Numbered from the stretch's first letter, positions 26,169 through 35,489 are shown. The stretch: 64,000 bases of DNA from Bradyrhizobium roseum (GCF_030413175.1 NZ_CP129212.1:7029001-7093000), one strand, 5' to 3'. Translations and numbers: made by a program. The notes: generated from the letters alone by a model not told the origin.

Positions 26169-26170
26169 TT

Positions 26171-26244
26171 TGGAGCGGGCGAAGGGAATCGAACCCTCGT
26201 ATGCAGCTTGGGAAGCTGCCGTTCTACCATTGAACTACGCCCGC
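26171..26244 (-). tRNA. tRNA-Gly, anticodon CCC
   Basis: 74 nt with CCA encoded. Acceptor stem GCGGGCG/CGCCCGC, D-arm TTCAATGGTAGAA, anticodon stem GCAGC/GCTGC with loop TTCCCAA (anticodon CCC), T-arm AGGGTTCGATTCCCT. Its 3' half is duplicated at 25333-25378, so it served as an integration site and was restored by the incoming element. Confidence 0.95.
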
Positions 26245-26399
26245 GGAAGGCTTTGGTCTCTTGAACGCCGATTAGGCGCTGACCGCCTGTCGAGGCTCTT
26301 TTTAGCGTGGCCCTTTTAACAAATCCATATCGAATTACCCCCATGGGGTTCTGAGAATGTAGCTTGTGATAACTTCCCCCGATAGCAAGGGAGGCTGAA

Positions 26400-26621
26400 A
26401 TGCGCACCACCCTCATAGCCGTGCTGACCATCGGAATGTTCGCCGGTCCGTCGTTCGCCCAATCCAAGGGAGCGCAAGGCACCAAGGTTGGCGCCTGCAA
26501 ACCTGAGACGATGGACGCCTGCGTGAAGCGGCAGATGGGCCTTCGCGATCCGGTTTCCGGTATCACAATCCAGCGCGGCGATGCCGAGCGATTCTGCAAC
26601 AGAAAGTCACAGCGGCGCTGA
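26400..26621 (+). CDS. Small exported protein
   Basis: 73 residues: signal peptide (first ~20, ending SFA-Q), then a short mature part with three cysteines (GACKP, DACV, RFCN). The ATG is preceded by GGGAGG 5 nt upstream. No family recognised; periplasmic location inferred. Confidence 0.6.
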   Translation: MRTTLIAVLTIGMFAGPSFAQSKGAQGTKVGACKPETMDACVKRQMGLRDPVSGITIQRGDAERFCNRKSQRR

Positions 26622-26719
26622 ATTGCCGCGTCTGCGGCCGGGTGCAATCGCTCTTGAAACTATGGTTACCGCACGCGCAGGCCGTTGCGCCGCCGCGCGT
26701 GCATCCTTAAATCTGCGCC

Positions 26720-27559
26720 ATGGCATCCATCACGCTTCTCGAACGCAAATCGATTTCGGTTTCCGACTTCCGCTGTACCGCGGGGCCGGGCGACGAGCCG
26801 TTCGCAGAATATCATCGCTGTCACTCGATTTCGTATGTGCGCAAGGGCAGTTTCGGCCTGCACTGCCGCGGAAAGTTCAGCGAGCTGGTGGCGGGGTCGG
26901 TGCTGATCGGCCATCCCGGCGACGAATACACCTGCACCCACGAGCACGTCTGCGGCGACGAATGCCTGTCGTTCTTCCTCGCACCCGAACTGGTGGAAGC
27001 GATCGGCGACAGCCAAAACCCCTGGCATGTCGGCGCCGTGCCGCCGCTGCCGGAGTTGGTGGTGCTGGGCGAACTGGCGCAATCGGCAGCAGATGGCAGC
27101 AGCGACATCGGCCTCGACGAGATCGGCCAGGTGCTGGCGAGCCGCTTCGTCGAGGTGGTTTCCGGCAGCAAACGCAAATCCGGCCCTGATGCCGCGCGCG
27201 ACCGCCGCCGCGCGGTGGAGACCGCGCTGTGGATCGATGCCAACTCGCACCGCCAGATCAATCTGGAAGATGCCGCATCCCAAGCCGGGATCAGCCCGTT
27301 CCACTTCCTGCGGCTGTTCTCGCAAACGCTCGGCGTCACACCGCATCAATACCTGGTGCGTTCTCGGCTGCGCCATGCGGCGCGGCGGCTGGCCGACGAC
27401 GACAGCGCGGTCACCGACATCGCCTATGACGTCGGCTTTTCGGACCTCTCCAATTTCGTGCGCACCTTCGGCCGCGCCGCCGGCGCCTCGCCGCTGAAAT
27501 TCCGTCAGGCGTCGCGGGGGGACCGCAAGATTTTCCAAGAACGGCTGGCGCTGCACTAG
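26720..27559 (+). CDS. AraC-family transcriptional regulator
   Basis: 279 residues. N-terminal cupin-like sensor (about 1-110, with [14 protein letters not shown] and several His/Cys residues, [10 protein letters not shown]), then a double HTH AraC domain (about 170-275; [27 protein letters not shown] and [18 protein letters not shown]). The His/Cys cluster could bind a metal, which is inference. It likely controls the adjoining VOC gene 53 bp downstream on the same strand, or other targets. Confidence 0.9.
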   Translation: MASITLLERKSISVSDFRCTAGPGDEPFAEYHRCHSISYVRKGSFGLHCRGKFSELVAGSVLIGHPGDEYTCTHEHVCGDECLSFFLAPELVEAIGDSQNPWHVGAVPPLPELVVLGELAQSAADGSSDIGLDEIGQVLASRFVEVVSGSKRKSGPDAARDRRRAVETALWIDANSHRQINLEDAASQAGISPFHFLRLFSQTLGVTPHQYLVRSRLRHAARRLADDDSAVTDIAYDVGFSDLSNFVRTFGRAAGASPLKFRQASRGDRKIFQERLALH

Positions 27560-27612
27560 CTAGGTTTGCTCCAGGCCGCGCGGTTCTGCGCGCTTTTCAA
27601 CTGGAGAAGACC

Positions 27613-27972
27613 ATGTACGACCACATCGGATTGCGCGTCGGCAATCTTGACGCCAGTGTGCGCTTCTATACGGCGGCACTCGCCCCGCTCGGTTTTGTGC
27701 TGTGCTCGCGCGACGATTCCGGCGCGGGTTTCGGCCCCAAGGGCGCGCCCGCGCTCTGGCTGCATCTGCACGAGGGATCGGCGGGCTCCGCGGCGCATGT
27801 AGCGTTCCGCGCCATGGATCACGCGGCGATCCAGCAATTCCATGCCGAAGGCCTGAAAGCCGGCGGCCGCGACAATGGCGGCGCCGGGCCGCGCGCCGAT
27901 TACAGCCCGACTTATTACGCGGCGTTCCTGATCGATCCCGACGGCAACAATGTCGAGGCGGTTTATACGTAG
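27613..27972 (+). CDS. VOC family (glyoxalase/dioxygenase-like) protein
   Basis: 119 residues forming one vicinal-oxygen-chelate domain: MYDHIGLRVGNLDASVRFYTAAL at the N-terminus with the metal-ligand histidine H4, and a C-terminal AFLIDPDGNNVEAVY with the glutamate ligand. Metal-dependent lyase, isomerase or resistance enzyme; substrate not readable. Probably co-transcribed with the AraC gene. Confidence 0.88.
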   Translation: MYDHIGLRVGNLDASVRFYTAALAPLGFVLCSRDDSGAGFGPKGAPALWLHLHEGSAGSAAHVAFRAMDHAAIQQFHAEGLKAGGRDNGGAGPRADYSPTYYAAFLIDPDGNNVEAVYT

Positions 27973-27990
27973 GCTCGTTTCGTCGCTTCG

Positions 27991-28079
27991 TAGGGTGGGC
28001 AAAGCGCAGCGTGCCCACCCTTCAGCTCACGCGCGGACAGATGGTGGGCACGTAGCTGACACTCCTTTGCCCACCCTAC
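27991..28079. repeat. Palindromic repeat with tagggtgggcaaag ends (family 3, copy 2)
   Basis: Outer arms tagggtgggcaaag / ctttgcccaccct are inverted, as are the inner gtgcccaccct / atggtgggcac. Same organisation as 14151-14243. It lies between the VOC gene and the SRPBCC pseudogene. Confidence 0.75.
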
Positions 28080-28101
28080 CACCCAGCAACAACGGAACAC
28101 C

Positions 28102-28502
28102 ATGGCTTCCATCAAAAAGAAATCATCATCGACGCCTCCCCCGATGACGTCTGGGACGCGCTTCGCGATTTCGGCGCACTGCATACGCGGCTGGCGCCAG
28201 GCTTCGTGACCGACACCAGGCTCGACGGCGACGCGCGGATCGTCACGTTCGCCAACGGCATGGAGGCCCGCGAGATCCTGGTCGATTGCGACGACGCGAG
28301 GCGGCGGCTGGTCTATGCGATCGTCAGCGAGCGCATCAGGCAGCACAGCGCTTCCGCGCAGGTGTTCGCCGAGAGCGGCGGGCGCTCCCGCTTCGTGTGG
28401 ATATCCGACGTGCTCCCGAACGAGATCGCGTCCTACATGGATGCGCAGATGGACCAAGGCATCAAGGCCATGCAGAAGGCCCTGGAACACAGCGCGGCAT
28501 GA
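28102..28502 (+). pseudogene. SRPBCC (START/Bet v1-like) gene with a 1-nt frameshift near the start
   Basis: ATG 28102 begins MASIKK, but the SRPBCC frame (EIIIDASPDDVWDALRDFGALHTRLAPG... ending at 28502) is entered only if one base is added in the A-run at 28114-28118. As written the ATG frame stops at about 28201. The rest of the domain (about 130 residues) is intact, so this is a very recent mutation, a homopolymer sequencing error, or a slippage site. Translation from an internal ATG (28206) would lose the first strand and helices. SRPBCC proteins bind hydrophobic ligands. Confidence 0.75.
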
Positions 28503-28619
28503 TTTCAGCGACGCCAGCGTGATATTTCGCACAGATCGGCCACCGCCCGTTTCCTAGCCTCCTCACATGCGTCCGAACGACGCCGCACCCGCGGCGGCGA
28601 ACGCATGAGGAGTCGAAAC

Positions 28620-29054
28620 ATGACGGGAGCTGATAAGATTGTCTGTCAGGCGGCGGCGCTGCTTGTGCTGTTCGCCCTGACATTGACGCCGGCCAAGGCG
28701 CAATTCGGCGGCGGAGGCGGCGGCCAGGATATGATGACGCAGATGGCGCCAATGCTTGAAATGATGAAGGCGAAGATGGGCAAGAAGCGCTTTGGCGCGC
28801 TGATGCAGACCATGGGTCCGATGATGAGCCGCATGACGGAAAACGGCGGCGGCGGATTCGGCGGGCTGATGGGCGGCGGCGGCATTCCAAGCTTCGGCGG
28901 TGGCGGCTATGTGCCCGAGGGCTACGGCGTCACCACCGGCGGCATGAACATCGGCGGCTTCGGCGGCACCGAGTTGATGAGCATGGTCCCGCAACTGGTA
29001 AGCCTCGCCAATGTCGGCGGCGGCCGTCACGGACGGCGCCACCGCAAGCGGTAG
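28620..29054 (+). CDS. Gly/Met-rich exported protein
   Basis: 144 residues from ATG 28620, chosen because AGGAG lies 7 nt upstream. Signal peptide to about residue 29 (AKAQ), then a Gly-rich run, a Met-rich helical segment (MMTQMAPMLEMMKAKMGKKRFGALMQTM), further Gly repeats and a basic tail (GRHGRRHRKR). No family known to me. Met-rich exported proteins sometimes bind copper, which is speculation here. Confidence 0.6.
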   Translation: MTGADKIVCQAAALLVLFALTLTPAKAQFGGGGGGQDMMTQMAPMLEMMKAKMGKKRFGALMQTMGPMMSRMTENGGGGFGGLMGGGGIPSFGGGGYVPEGYGVTTGGMNIGGFGGTELMSMVPQLVSLANVGGGRHGRRHRKR

Positions 29055-29063
29055 GCTCACGCG

Positions 29064-30503
29064 TCAGGACAGCGCCGGCTTCACGATCGGCGCCGGCAGC
29101 TTCGGCCCCCACCGCGTCAGCATCACGCTGACGCAGGAGAGCACGCCGAGCAGCACCATCGAAGCGGCCGCCAGCAGAAAGAAACTCTGCGCGGTCGCAT
29201 CGTGCGTCGACAGCCACCAGCCGCCCGCGCCGATGAACAGCAGCCGCGCGGTCTGCGCCAGCACCGGGCCGATCACCTTGGCCGCGCCCTGCGATGAGAA
29301 ATAGCAGGTCGTGGAAAGGCCGAGGAACGCGTACATCGGCGCCACGGTCGACAGATATTGACGGCTCGCGGCCCGCACGCTCGGATCGTCGGTGAAGAGA
29401 TTTACCCAGATATCGGGGAAGATTGCGATGAAGCTGGCGAACGCGCCGACCGAGACGAAGGCGACGAGGCCCGCGATCCAGCAGATCCTGCGGGCCCGCG
29501 CGATGCGCCGCGCACCGATCGCCATGCCGACCATCGGCACCGTGGCGATACCAACCGCGAACGAGATCGAGGTCAGCATGAACTCGAGCCGCGCGCCGAT
29601 GCCGTAGCCGGCGAGGATCTCGGTGCCGAAGCGCGCCAGCATGTAGGTGAAGATGCTGATGGTCAAAACCGACTGCAGCGGGGAGAAGCAGGCAATGGCG
29701 CCGACCTTCAGGATGTCGATGAACATCGCCCATTGAATTTTCAGCCCGCGGACTTTCGGAATGACGCGCGCGCGGCCCGAGAACAGATACCAGGACATCA
29801 CGGAGATGCTGATCAGATAGGCGATCAGCGAGCCAGCCGCGACGCCGCGCATGCCGAATTGCGGGATCGGGCCGAGGCCGAGGCCGAGCGAGCCGCCGAG
29901 AACGATCTGGCACGCCGACGACGAGAGCATCAGCAGCGACGGCAGCTTCATGTTGCCGGTGCCGCGCAAGATGCCCGACATCGTATTCATCAGCCACGGC
30001 ACGACGGCGCCGCCGAAGAATATCTGCGTGTAGGCGACGGCCTGCGTCAACACATTGCCGCGCCCGCCGAGCAGTTCCAGCAGCGCCGGGCCGAAGATCA
30101 GCATCCCCAGCATGAAGGTCAGGCCGAAGCAAAGTCCGATCAGGAGCGCATGCGACGCCAGCGTCGAGGCGCGCTCGGTATCGCCGGCACCGAGCGCACG
30201 CGCGATAGCAGAAGCCACGCCGCCGCCCATGGCCCCGCCCGACATCGTCATGGTCAGAATCACGGTGGGAAATACCAGCGCCATCGCGGCCAGCGCTTCG
30301 ACGCCGAGCCGGCCGATATAGGAGGTTTCAGCGATCACCACGCAGGTGCCGGCGGTCAGCGCGATCACGTTCGGCCACGCCAGCCACAGCAGCGTACGCA
30401 GGATCGGTCCATCGAGCAGCGCGTTCTTCGCCGGCGCTTTCGGCGGCAGAAGCGATCGTTCGTCCTCGTCGACGGGAATTTCGGCAACGCCGATATCGGA
30501 CAT
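29064..30503 (-). CDS. MATE family multidrug/cation antiporter
   Basis: 479 residues with 12 hydrophobic segments in two six-helix halves, as in MATE exporters. Start NALLDGPILRTLLWLAWPNVIALTAG is the typical first helix; the second half begins near residue 250 (MFIDILKVGAIACFSPLQS). Exports drugs or metabolites in exchange for H+ or Na+. No adjacent regulator. The subfamily cannot be fixed. Confidence 0.9.
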   Translation of the reverse strand: MSDIGVAEIPVDEDERSLLPPKAPAKNALLDGPILRTLLWLAWPNVIALTAGTCVVIAETSYIGRLGVEALAAMALVFPTVILTMTMSGGAMGGGVASAIARALGAGDTERASTLASHALLIGLCFGLTFMLGMLIFGPALLELLGGRGNVLTQAVAYTQIFFGGAVVPWLMNTMSGILRGTGNMKLPSLLMLSSSACQIVLGGSLGLGLGPIPQFGMRGVAAGSLIAYLISISVMSWYLFSGRARVIPKVRGLKIQWAMFIDILKVGAIACFSPLQSVLTISIFTYMLARFGTEILAGYGIGARLEFMLTSISFAVGIATVPMVGMAIGARRIARARRICWIAGLVAFVSVGAFASFIAIFPDIWVNLFTDDPSVRAASRQYLSTVAPMYAFLGLSTTCYFSSQGAAKVIGPVLAQTARLLFIGAGGWWLSTHDATAQSFFLLAAASMVLLGVLSCVSVMLTRWGPKLPAPIVKPALS

Positions 30504-30711
30504 TTCAGCTCCCCGCGCGCGGACTTGGATGGCCGCGGCGCGCCCGTTCCTAGCACGGCGAGCGGCGATTCCGCCTGCGAAAGGCGCAATGGGGGCCTGC
30601 GCGATTGCAGGCGGGATGTCGCGGCCGCCTGTCTCACGCGAAGTTCATGCCGGGCTGCATGAACGATCGGGCGTGGACCGCATTGTAAGGCCAACCCCCG
30701 AGGAACCCGCC

Positions 30712-32052
30712 ATGCGCAACAAGCTTTTTCTTCGCACTGTATGCATCGCTGCCCTGGCGCTGCCGCTGGCCGCCTGTAACGAGCCGAAGGAAACTGCGAC
30801 CGTGGCGCAGAGCTTTGGTCCATCGCCCCAGTTGCCGCCGCCCGAGCATTCCTGGATCCCAACCGTCGATATCGCGTCGGTCAACCGCTGGCCCGACGGC
30901 GCCAAGCCGACCGCCGCCAACGGTATGATGGTCACGGCCTTCGCGAGCGGCCTGGAGCATCCGCGCACGGTCTATGTGCTGCCGAACGGCGACGTGCTGG
31001 TTGCCGAGAGCAATGCGCCGCCCAAGCCGGACGACGACAAGGGCATCAAGGGTTTCATTTTTAAGCAGGCGCAGAAATGGGCCGGCGCGGGCGTGCCGAG
31101 CGCCAACCGCATCACGCTGCTGCGCGATGCCAACGGCGATGGCGTTGCCGAGACGCGCAGCGTTTTCCTCAGCGGACTGAATTCACCGTTCGGCATGGTG
31201 CTGGTCGGTGAAGACTTCTATGTCGCCGATACCGATGCGATCATGAAATTCCCCTATCGCGAGGGCGATACCAACATCGAAACGGCCGGCGTCAAGGTGG
31301 CCGACCTACCGGCCGGTACACTCAATCACCATTGGACCAAGGACCTCACGGCAAGCCCGGACGGCACCAAGCTTTATGCCACCGTCGGCTCCAACAGCAA
31401 TGTCGGCGAAAACGGCATCGAGGCCGAAAAGGATCGCGCCGCCGTGCTGGAAGTCGATCGTGCCAGTGGCCAATGGCGGGTGTTCGCCTCGGGCCTGCGC
31501 AACCCGAACGGTCCGTCATTTCATCCGCAGACCGGCGACCTCTGGGTCGTCGTCAACGAGCGCGACGAACTCGGCAATGATCTCGTTCCCGATTACATGA
31601 CGTCGGTCAAGGACGGCGCGTTCTACGGCTGGCCGTACAGCTATTTCGGCGACCATGTCGACACCCGCGTCGAGCCGCGGCGGCCTGACTTGGTGCAGAA
31701 AGCGATGGCGCCGGATTATGCGCTCGGCGCGCATACGGCCTCGCTGGGGCTCGTCTTCAACACGGGCAACCTGTTTCCGGCCGAGATGAAGGATGGCGCC
31801 TTCATCGGCCAGCACGGCTCGTGGAATCGCAAACCCCGCGCCGGCTACAAGGTGATCTTCGTGCCCTTCAAGGACGGCAAGCCGTCGGGCGCGCCGCAGG
31901 ACGTGCTGACCGGCTTCCTCAACGACAAGGGCGAAGCGCAAGGCCGCCCCGTCGGCGTCCGGCTCGACAAGCAGGGTGCGCTGCTGGTGGCCGACGACGT
32001 CGGCAACACGATCTGGCGCGTAACGCCGTCGGCAAAATCGGCGGCGCGGTAG
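30712..32052 (+). CDS. Sorbosone/glucose dehydrogenase-like PQQ-type beta-propeller lipoprotein
   Basis: 446 residues from ATG 30712. N-terminal lipoprotein signal with lipobox LAAC (about residue 22), so attached to a membrane on the periplasmic side. The body is a six-bladed propeller of the PQQ-dependent glucose/sorbosone dehydrogenase family (GLEHPRTVYVLPNGDVLVAESN, LNHHWTKDLTASPDG, FASGLRNPNGPSFHP, GAFIGQHGSWNR). It would oxidise sugars or alcohols if PQQ is available. The frame is open further upstream, but only this ATG gives the lipoprotein signal. Confidence 0.85.
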   Translation: MRNKLFLRTVCIAALALPLAACNEPKETATVAQSFGPSPQLPPPEHSWIPTVDIASVNRWPDGAKPTAANGMMVTAFASGLEHPRTVYVLPNGDVLVAESNAPPKPDDDKGIKGFIFKQAQKWAGAGVPSANRITLLRDANGDGVAETRSVFLSGLNSPFGMVLVGEDFYVADTDAIMKFPYREGDTNIETAGVKVADLPAGTLNHHWTKDLTASPDGTKLYATVGSNSNVGENGIEAEKDRAAVLEVDRASGQWRVFASGLRNPNGPSFHPQTGDLWVVVNERDELGNDLVPDYMTSVKDGAFYGWPYSYFGDHVDTRVEPRRPDLVQKAMAPDYALGAHTASLGLVFNTGNLFPAEMKDGAFIGQHGSWNRKPRAGYKVIFVPFKDGKPSGAPQDVLTGFLNDKGEAQGRPVGVRLDKQGALLVADDVGNTIWRVTPSAKSAAR

Positions 32053-32065
32053 CCGCCAAGGACGC

Positions 32066-32761
32066 TCAGACGACTTTGCCGAACAACGCGCCGATTCCGG
32101 CCGTCAGTCCCATGGCGAATGCGCCCCAAAACGTCACCCGAATGGTCGGCTTTAACAATCCCGCACCGCCGGCTTTCGCACCAATCGCACCGAGCAGCGC
32201 CAGGAACAGCAGCGACCCCACCGAGACGATCGGGATCAGCGCATTGGCCGGTGAAACCAGAACCAGCACGAGCGGCGCAGCCGCTCCAACGGAAAAGGTC
32301 GCAGCCGATGCCAACGCCGCCTGTACCGGGCGGGCGGTGGTGATCTCCGAAATACCCAACTCATCCCGCGCATGTGCCCCCAAGGCGTCTTTGACCATCA
32401 ATTGCCTGGCCACTTCGCGCGCGAGCACCTCCTCGACGCCACGCGCGACATAGACCTGAGCGAGTTCTTCCCTCTCGAACACAGGGTCGTCCACCAACTC
32501 ACGCTTTTCGCGTGCCAGATCTGCATGTTCGGTATCGGACTGTGAACTGACCGAGACATATTCGCCAGCCGCCATCGACATGGCGCCGGCCACAAGCCCG
32601 GCCACGCCGGTCAACAGAATATCGTTGCGGGATGCCGCCGCGGACGCGACGCCCAATATCAGGCTGGCGGTCGATATGATCCCGTCATTGGCGCCGAGCA
32701 CGGCTGCTCTCAGCCAACCGATGCGCTCGACAAGATGGTTCTCCCGATGGAGGCGACTCAT
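32066..32761 (-). CDS. VIT1/CCC1-family iron/manganese transporter
   Basis: 231 residues from ATG 32761 (start MSRLHRENHLVERIGWLR is the standard family N-terminus; an AGGAAAG precedes it). VIT1/CCC1 layout: two N-terminal membrane helices with GANDGIISTASLILGVA and an MSMAAGEYVSVSSQSDTE signature, a cytosolic Glu-rich metal-binding loop, and three C-terminal helices. Moves Fe2+ or Mn2+. It faces the MgtC-like gene divergently. Confidence 0.9.
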   Translation of the reverse strand: MSRLHRENHLVERIGWLRAAVLGANDGIISTASLILGVASAAASRNDILLTGVAGLVAGAMSMAAGEYVSVSSQSDTEHADLAREKRELVDDPVFEREELAQVYVARGVEEVLAREVARQLMVKDALGAHARDELGISEITTARPVQAALASAATFSVGAAAPLVLVLVSPANALIPIVSVGSLLFLALLGAIGAKAGGAGLLKPTIRVTFWGAFAMGLTAGIGALFGKVV

Positions 32762-32955
32762 TGATCGATCTTTCCTGTCGAGTGGGGCCGCCACCTTTAA
32801 CGGCGTCACGAAGTTCGTCAGCTTCCCAAAGCGTCGAGCGGCCAGTAATGATCTGAATCAATATCAGACGATTGCCGTCATGCTCGATATCTGATCAATC
32901 TGCGGCAGCGGCGACGTGCCGAACGGCGACGGTGTTCCCCGCGAACAGGAAGAAC

Positions 32956-34197
32956 ATGCCTGACCTCCCGTCCGTGCTCCTGAATCTCGCCGCAGCACTC
33001 GGCATCGGACTTCTGATCGGCGCCGAGCGGGAACGCCGCAAGGGAGGAGGTCCAGCCCGCGCACCGGCTGGGATACGCACTTTCTCCGTCGCCTCACTCG
33101 CCGGTGCAGCCAGCGTTCTGGTCGGCGGTGCAGTCATGCTGGCTGTCACGGTGACAGGTGTGGCAGCGCTGACGGTGATCGCATATTTGCGATCCCGCAG
33201 CGACGATCCCGGCCTTACGACCGAGATTGCGCTGATCCTGACTGCGTTGCTGGGCGGTCTGGCGATGCAGCAGCCAGCGCTGGCGGCAGGCATCGCCGTC
33301 GGCCTTGCCGCCCTGCTCGCGGCGCGAACGCCTCTGCATCATTTCGTGCGTTCCGTTCTCACAGTGAAAGAGGTGAACGACGCACTGATCTTCGCCGGCG
33401 CGACCTTGGTGGTGCTGCCGTTGCTGCCCAATCAGGCGATGGGTCCCTACGGTGCGCTCAATCCACGGTCGATCTGGATCGTCGTCATTCTGGTGATGGC
33501 TATCAGCGCCGCGGGATATATCCTTGTTCGAATGCTCGGCGCGCGGTTTGGGCTTCCTGTCGCAGGCCTCGCATCCGGATTTATTTCGAGTGCCGCCACG
33601 ATTGGCGCCATGGGCGCCCGGGTTCAAAAGAATCCCGATGCCATCAGCGCAGCCGTCGCGGGCGCGGCTCTCTCGACAGTCGCCACGGTTATTCAGATGT
33701 GCCTGGTGCTGGCAACCACGAGCCCGGCTACTCTGCGCGCGCTGTCCGTGCCGCTGCTTTGCGCCGGCATGGCCGCCGCTGCCTATGGCGGCGGATTCAC
33801 GGTATGGGCCTTGCGCGAGCGGGACGCAGCCGAACCGCAGCCAGGACCCGCCTTCAGCTTCCCGGTCGCTTTGGTATTTGCCCTGACACTTTCCGCGGTG
33901 CTCATCGCCTCCGCCGCGCTACGGGAATGGTTCGGCGAGACCGGCGTCATCGTGGCGGCTGCGGCGGCCGGCTTCGTCGACACGCATTCCGCGGCCATCG
34001 CGATCGCTTCGCTGGTTGCTTCCGGCAAGATGACAGCGGCTGATGCCGTGCTTCCCATCCTCGTCGCTTTCTCGACCAATACGATCAGCAAGATGATATT
34101 CGCCTGGAGTGGCGGAAGCTCGACTTTCGCGTTGCGTCTTACCCCGGGCTTGATCCTGGTCGCAGGCGCAGCATGGGCCGGCGCAGTGCTGGTGTAA
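32956..34197 (+). CDS. MgtC/SapB N-domain with DUF4010 membrane protein
   Basis: 413 residues from ATG 32956 (AGGAAG 4 nt upstream). Residues 1-130 carry the MgtC/YhiD signature (LGIGLLIGAERERRKGGG, IRTFSVASLAGAASVL), and the remainder is a DUF4010 membrane domain (LVVLPLLPNQAMGPYGALNPRSIW, ASGFISSAATIGAMGAR, FSTNTISKMIFAW). About 12 hydrophobic segments. Presumed inner-membrane transporter; the ion is unknown. Divergent from VIT1, which hints at metal handling. Confidence 0.82.
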   Translation: MPDLPSVLLNLAAALGIGLLIGAERERRKGGGPARAPAGIRTFSVASLAGAASVLVGGAVMLAVTVTGVAALTVIAYLRSRSDDPGLTTEIALILTALLGGLAMQQPALAAGIAVGLAALLAARTPLHHFVRSVLTVKEVNDALIFAGATLVVLPLLPNQAMGPYGALNPRSIWIVVILVMAISAAGYILVRMLGARFGLPVAGLASGFISSAATIGAMGARVQKNPDAISAAVAGAALSTVATVIQMCLVLATTSPATLRALSVPLLCAGMAAAAYGGGFTVWALRERDAAEPQPGPAFSFPVALVFALTLSAVLIASAALREWFGETGVIVAAAAAGFVDTHSAAIAIASLVASGKMTAADAVLPILVAFSTNTISKMIFAWSGGSSTFALRLTPGLILVAGAAWAGAVLV

Positions 34198-34212
34198 TGG
34201 CCTCTCGACCAC

Positions 34213-35319
34213 CTACACCCGGAAATGCTTGCTCAGCTTCAGGCCCTGCGCCTGATAGTTCGAGCCGATTTTCTGGCCGTACATCGCGTCGGGCCGCGAC
34301 AGCATCTTTTCGTAGACCAGCCGGCCGACGATCTGGCCGTGCTCGAGGATGAACGGCACTTCGCGTGAGCGCACTTCGAGCACGGCGCGTGAGCCCTGCC
34401 CGCCGGCGCCGGCATAGCCGAATCCGGGATCGAAGAAGCCGGCATAATGCACGCGAAATTCGCCGACCAGGGGATCGAACGGCACCATCTCGGCGGCATA
34501 GTCCGGCGGCACCTGCACGGCCTCCTTCGAGGCCAGGATGTAGAACTCGCCGGGATCGAGGATGAGGCTGCCGTCCGGCCGGGCCGGGATCGGCTCCCAG
34601 AATTCGTCGACCGCGTAGCCGCTGCGGCGGTCGATATCGACCACGCCGGTGTGGCGCTTGGCGCGGTAGCCGACAAAACCATTAGCTTTCTCGCCGGAGA
34701 GATCGACCGACAGCGCCACGCCATTGGCCAGATCCGCATCGTCGATATCGACCAGCCGCTCGGCATCATGCAGCGCGTCGAGTTCGTCGGCGTCGAGGAT
34801 CGCATCGCCGGTGCGGAAGCGCACCTGAGAGAGCCGCGAGCCCTCGCGCAGCAGCACCGGAAACGTCTTCGGGCTGATCTCGGCATAGAGCGGGCCGTGA
34901 TAGCCGGCGCCGATCATGTCAAAGCGGCGGGTGCCGTCGGCGATCACGCGGGTAAACACGTCGAGCCGCCCGGTGGAGCTCTTCGGATTGGCGGCGGCCA
35001 CGATCTCTCGCGGCAGCGCCAGGCTTTCCAGCAGCGGGACGATGTAGACGCAATTGGTCTCCAGCACCGCGCCGTCGGAGAGATCGATTTCATGCAGCTT
35101 CAACTCGTCGATGCGCTCGGCGACGGTGGAGTCGGGACCGGGCAGGAAACTCGCGCGCACCCGGTAGGCGATATCGCCGAGCCGCAGATCGAGGCTTGCC
35201 GGCTGGATCTGGCTTTCGACAAAGGGATATTGCGGCAGGATCAGACCCGCATCCGCCATTGCCGCGATCATGCGGTCGGGCAGAATCCCGTTGGCGTCGG
35301 GCGGGAGCGTGAACGGCAC
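34213..35319 (-). CDS. dcd: 2'-deoxycytidine 5'-triphosphate deaminase, double-domain form
   Basis: 368 residues from GTG 35319 (AAGGA 6-10 nt upstream; the longer TTG start at 35343 has no such site). Deaminates dCTP to dUTP for dTTP synthesis. The protein is a tandem of two dCTP-deaminase/dUTPase folds: the first has PASLDLRLGDIAYRV and NPKSSTGRLDVFTRV, the second FDPLVGEFRVHYAGFFDPGFGYAG. About twice the length of E. coli Dcd, as in many alphaproteobacteria. Divergent from metZ. Confidence 0.88.
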   Translation of the reverse strand: MPFTLPPDANGILPDRMIAAMADAGLILPQYPFVESQIQPASLDLRLGDIAYRVRASFLPGPDSTVAERIDELKLHEIDLSDGAVLETNCVYIVPLLESLALPREIVAAANPKSSTGRLDVFTRVIADGTRRFDMIGAGYHGPLYAEISPKTFPVLLREGSRLSQVRFRTGDAILDADELDALHDAERLVDIDDADLANGVALSVDLSGEKANGFVGYRAKRHTGVVDIDRRSGYAVDEFWEPIPARPDGSLILDPGEFYILASKEAVQVPPDYAAEMVPFDPLVGEFRVHYAGFFDPGFGYAGAGGQGSRAVLEVRSREVPFILEHGQIVGRLVYEKMLSRPDAMYGQKIGSNYQAQGLKLSKHFRV

Positions 35320-35437
35320 GGCGCAATCCTTAATAGAACCCAAACAGCATCCAAACCTCGGAAATATGGGCTTTCAGGGGTTATCCGATGGCCGCCTTGA
35401 CGGGAAGGGCGGGAGGGAATATCACCCTGACTTATCC

Positions 35438-35489
35438 CGTGGTGATTTGAGCCGGCCGGCTTGCAGCCACGTTAAATAAGTAGCTAAAC
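35438..35489 (+). promoter_or_regulatory. SAM-II riboswitch
   Basis: Matches the SAM-II aptamer: cgtggtgatttga (35438), a ggccggc segment, then ttgcagccacgttaaata and tagctaaa (to 35488). The gccacg at 35466 pairs with cgtggt, giving the H-type pseudoknot. Found in alphaproteobacteria ahead of metA, metX and metZ; SAM binding lowers expression. It controls metZ, 93 bp downstream. Confidence 0.9.

Larger units (their letters stand above)
25379..26170. mobile_element. Remnant of an integrated element between tRNA-Gly att repeats
   Basis: About 790 bp between the two 46-bp repeats, lower in GC than its surroundings. It contains two small genes on the minus strand and no integrase, replication or transfer gene. 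Two similar tttttggctccg sequences occur near the two ends (about 25424-25437 and 26034-26047), as in rhizobial integrative elements. It is best read as the internally deleted relic of a prophage or integrative element. The part 25956-26144 shows no gene. Confidence 0.7.
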
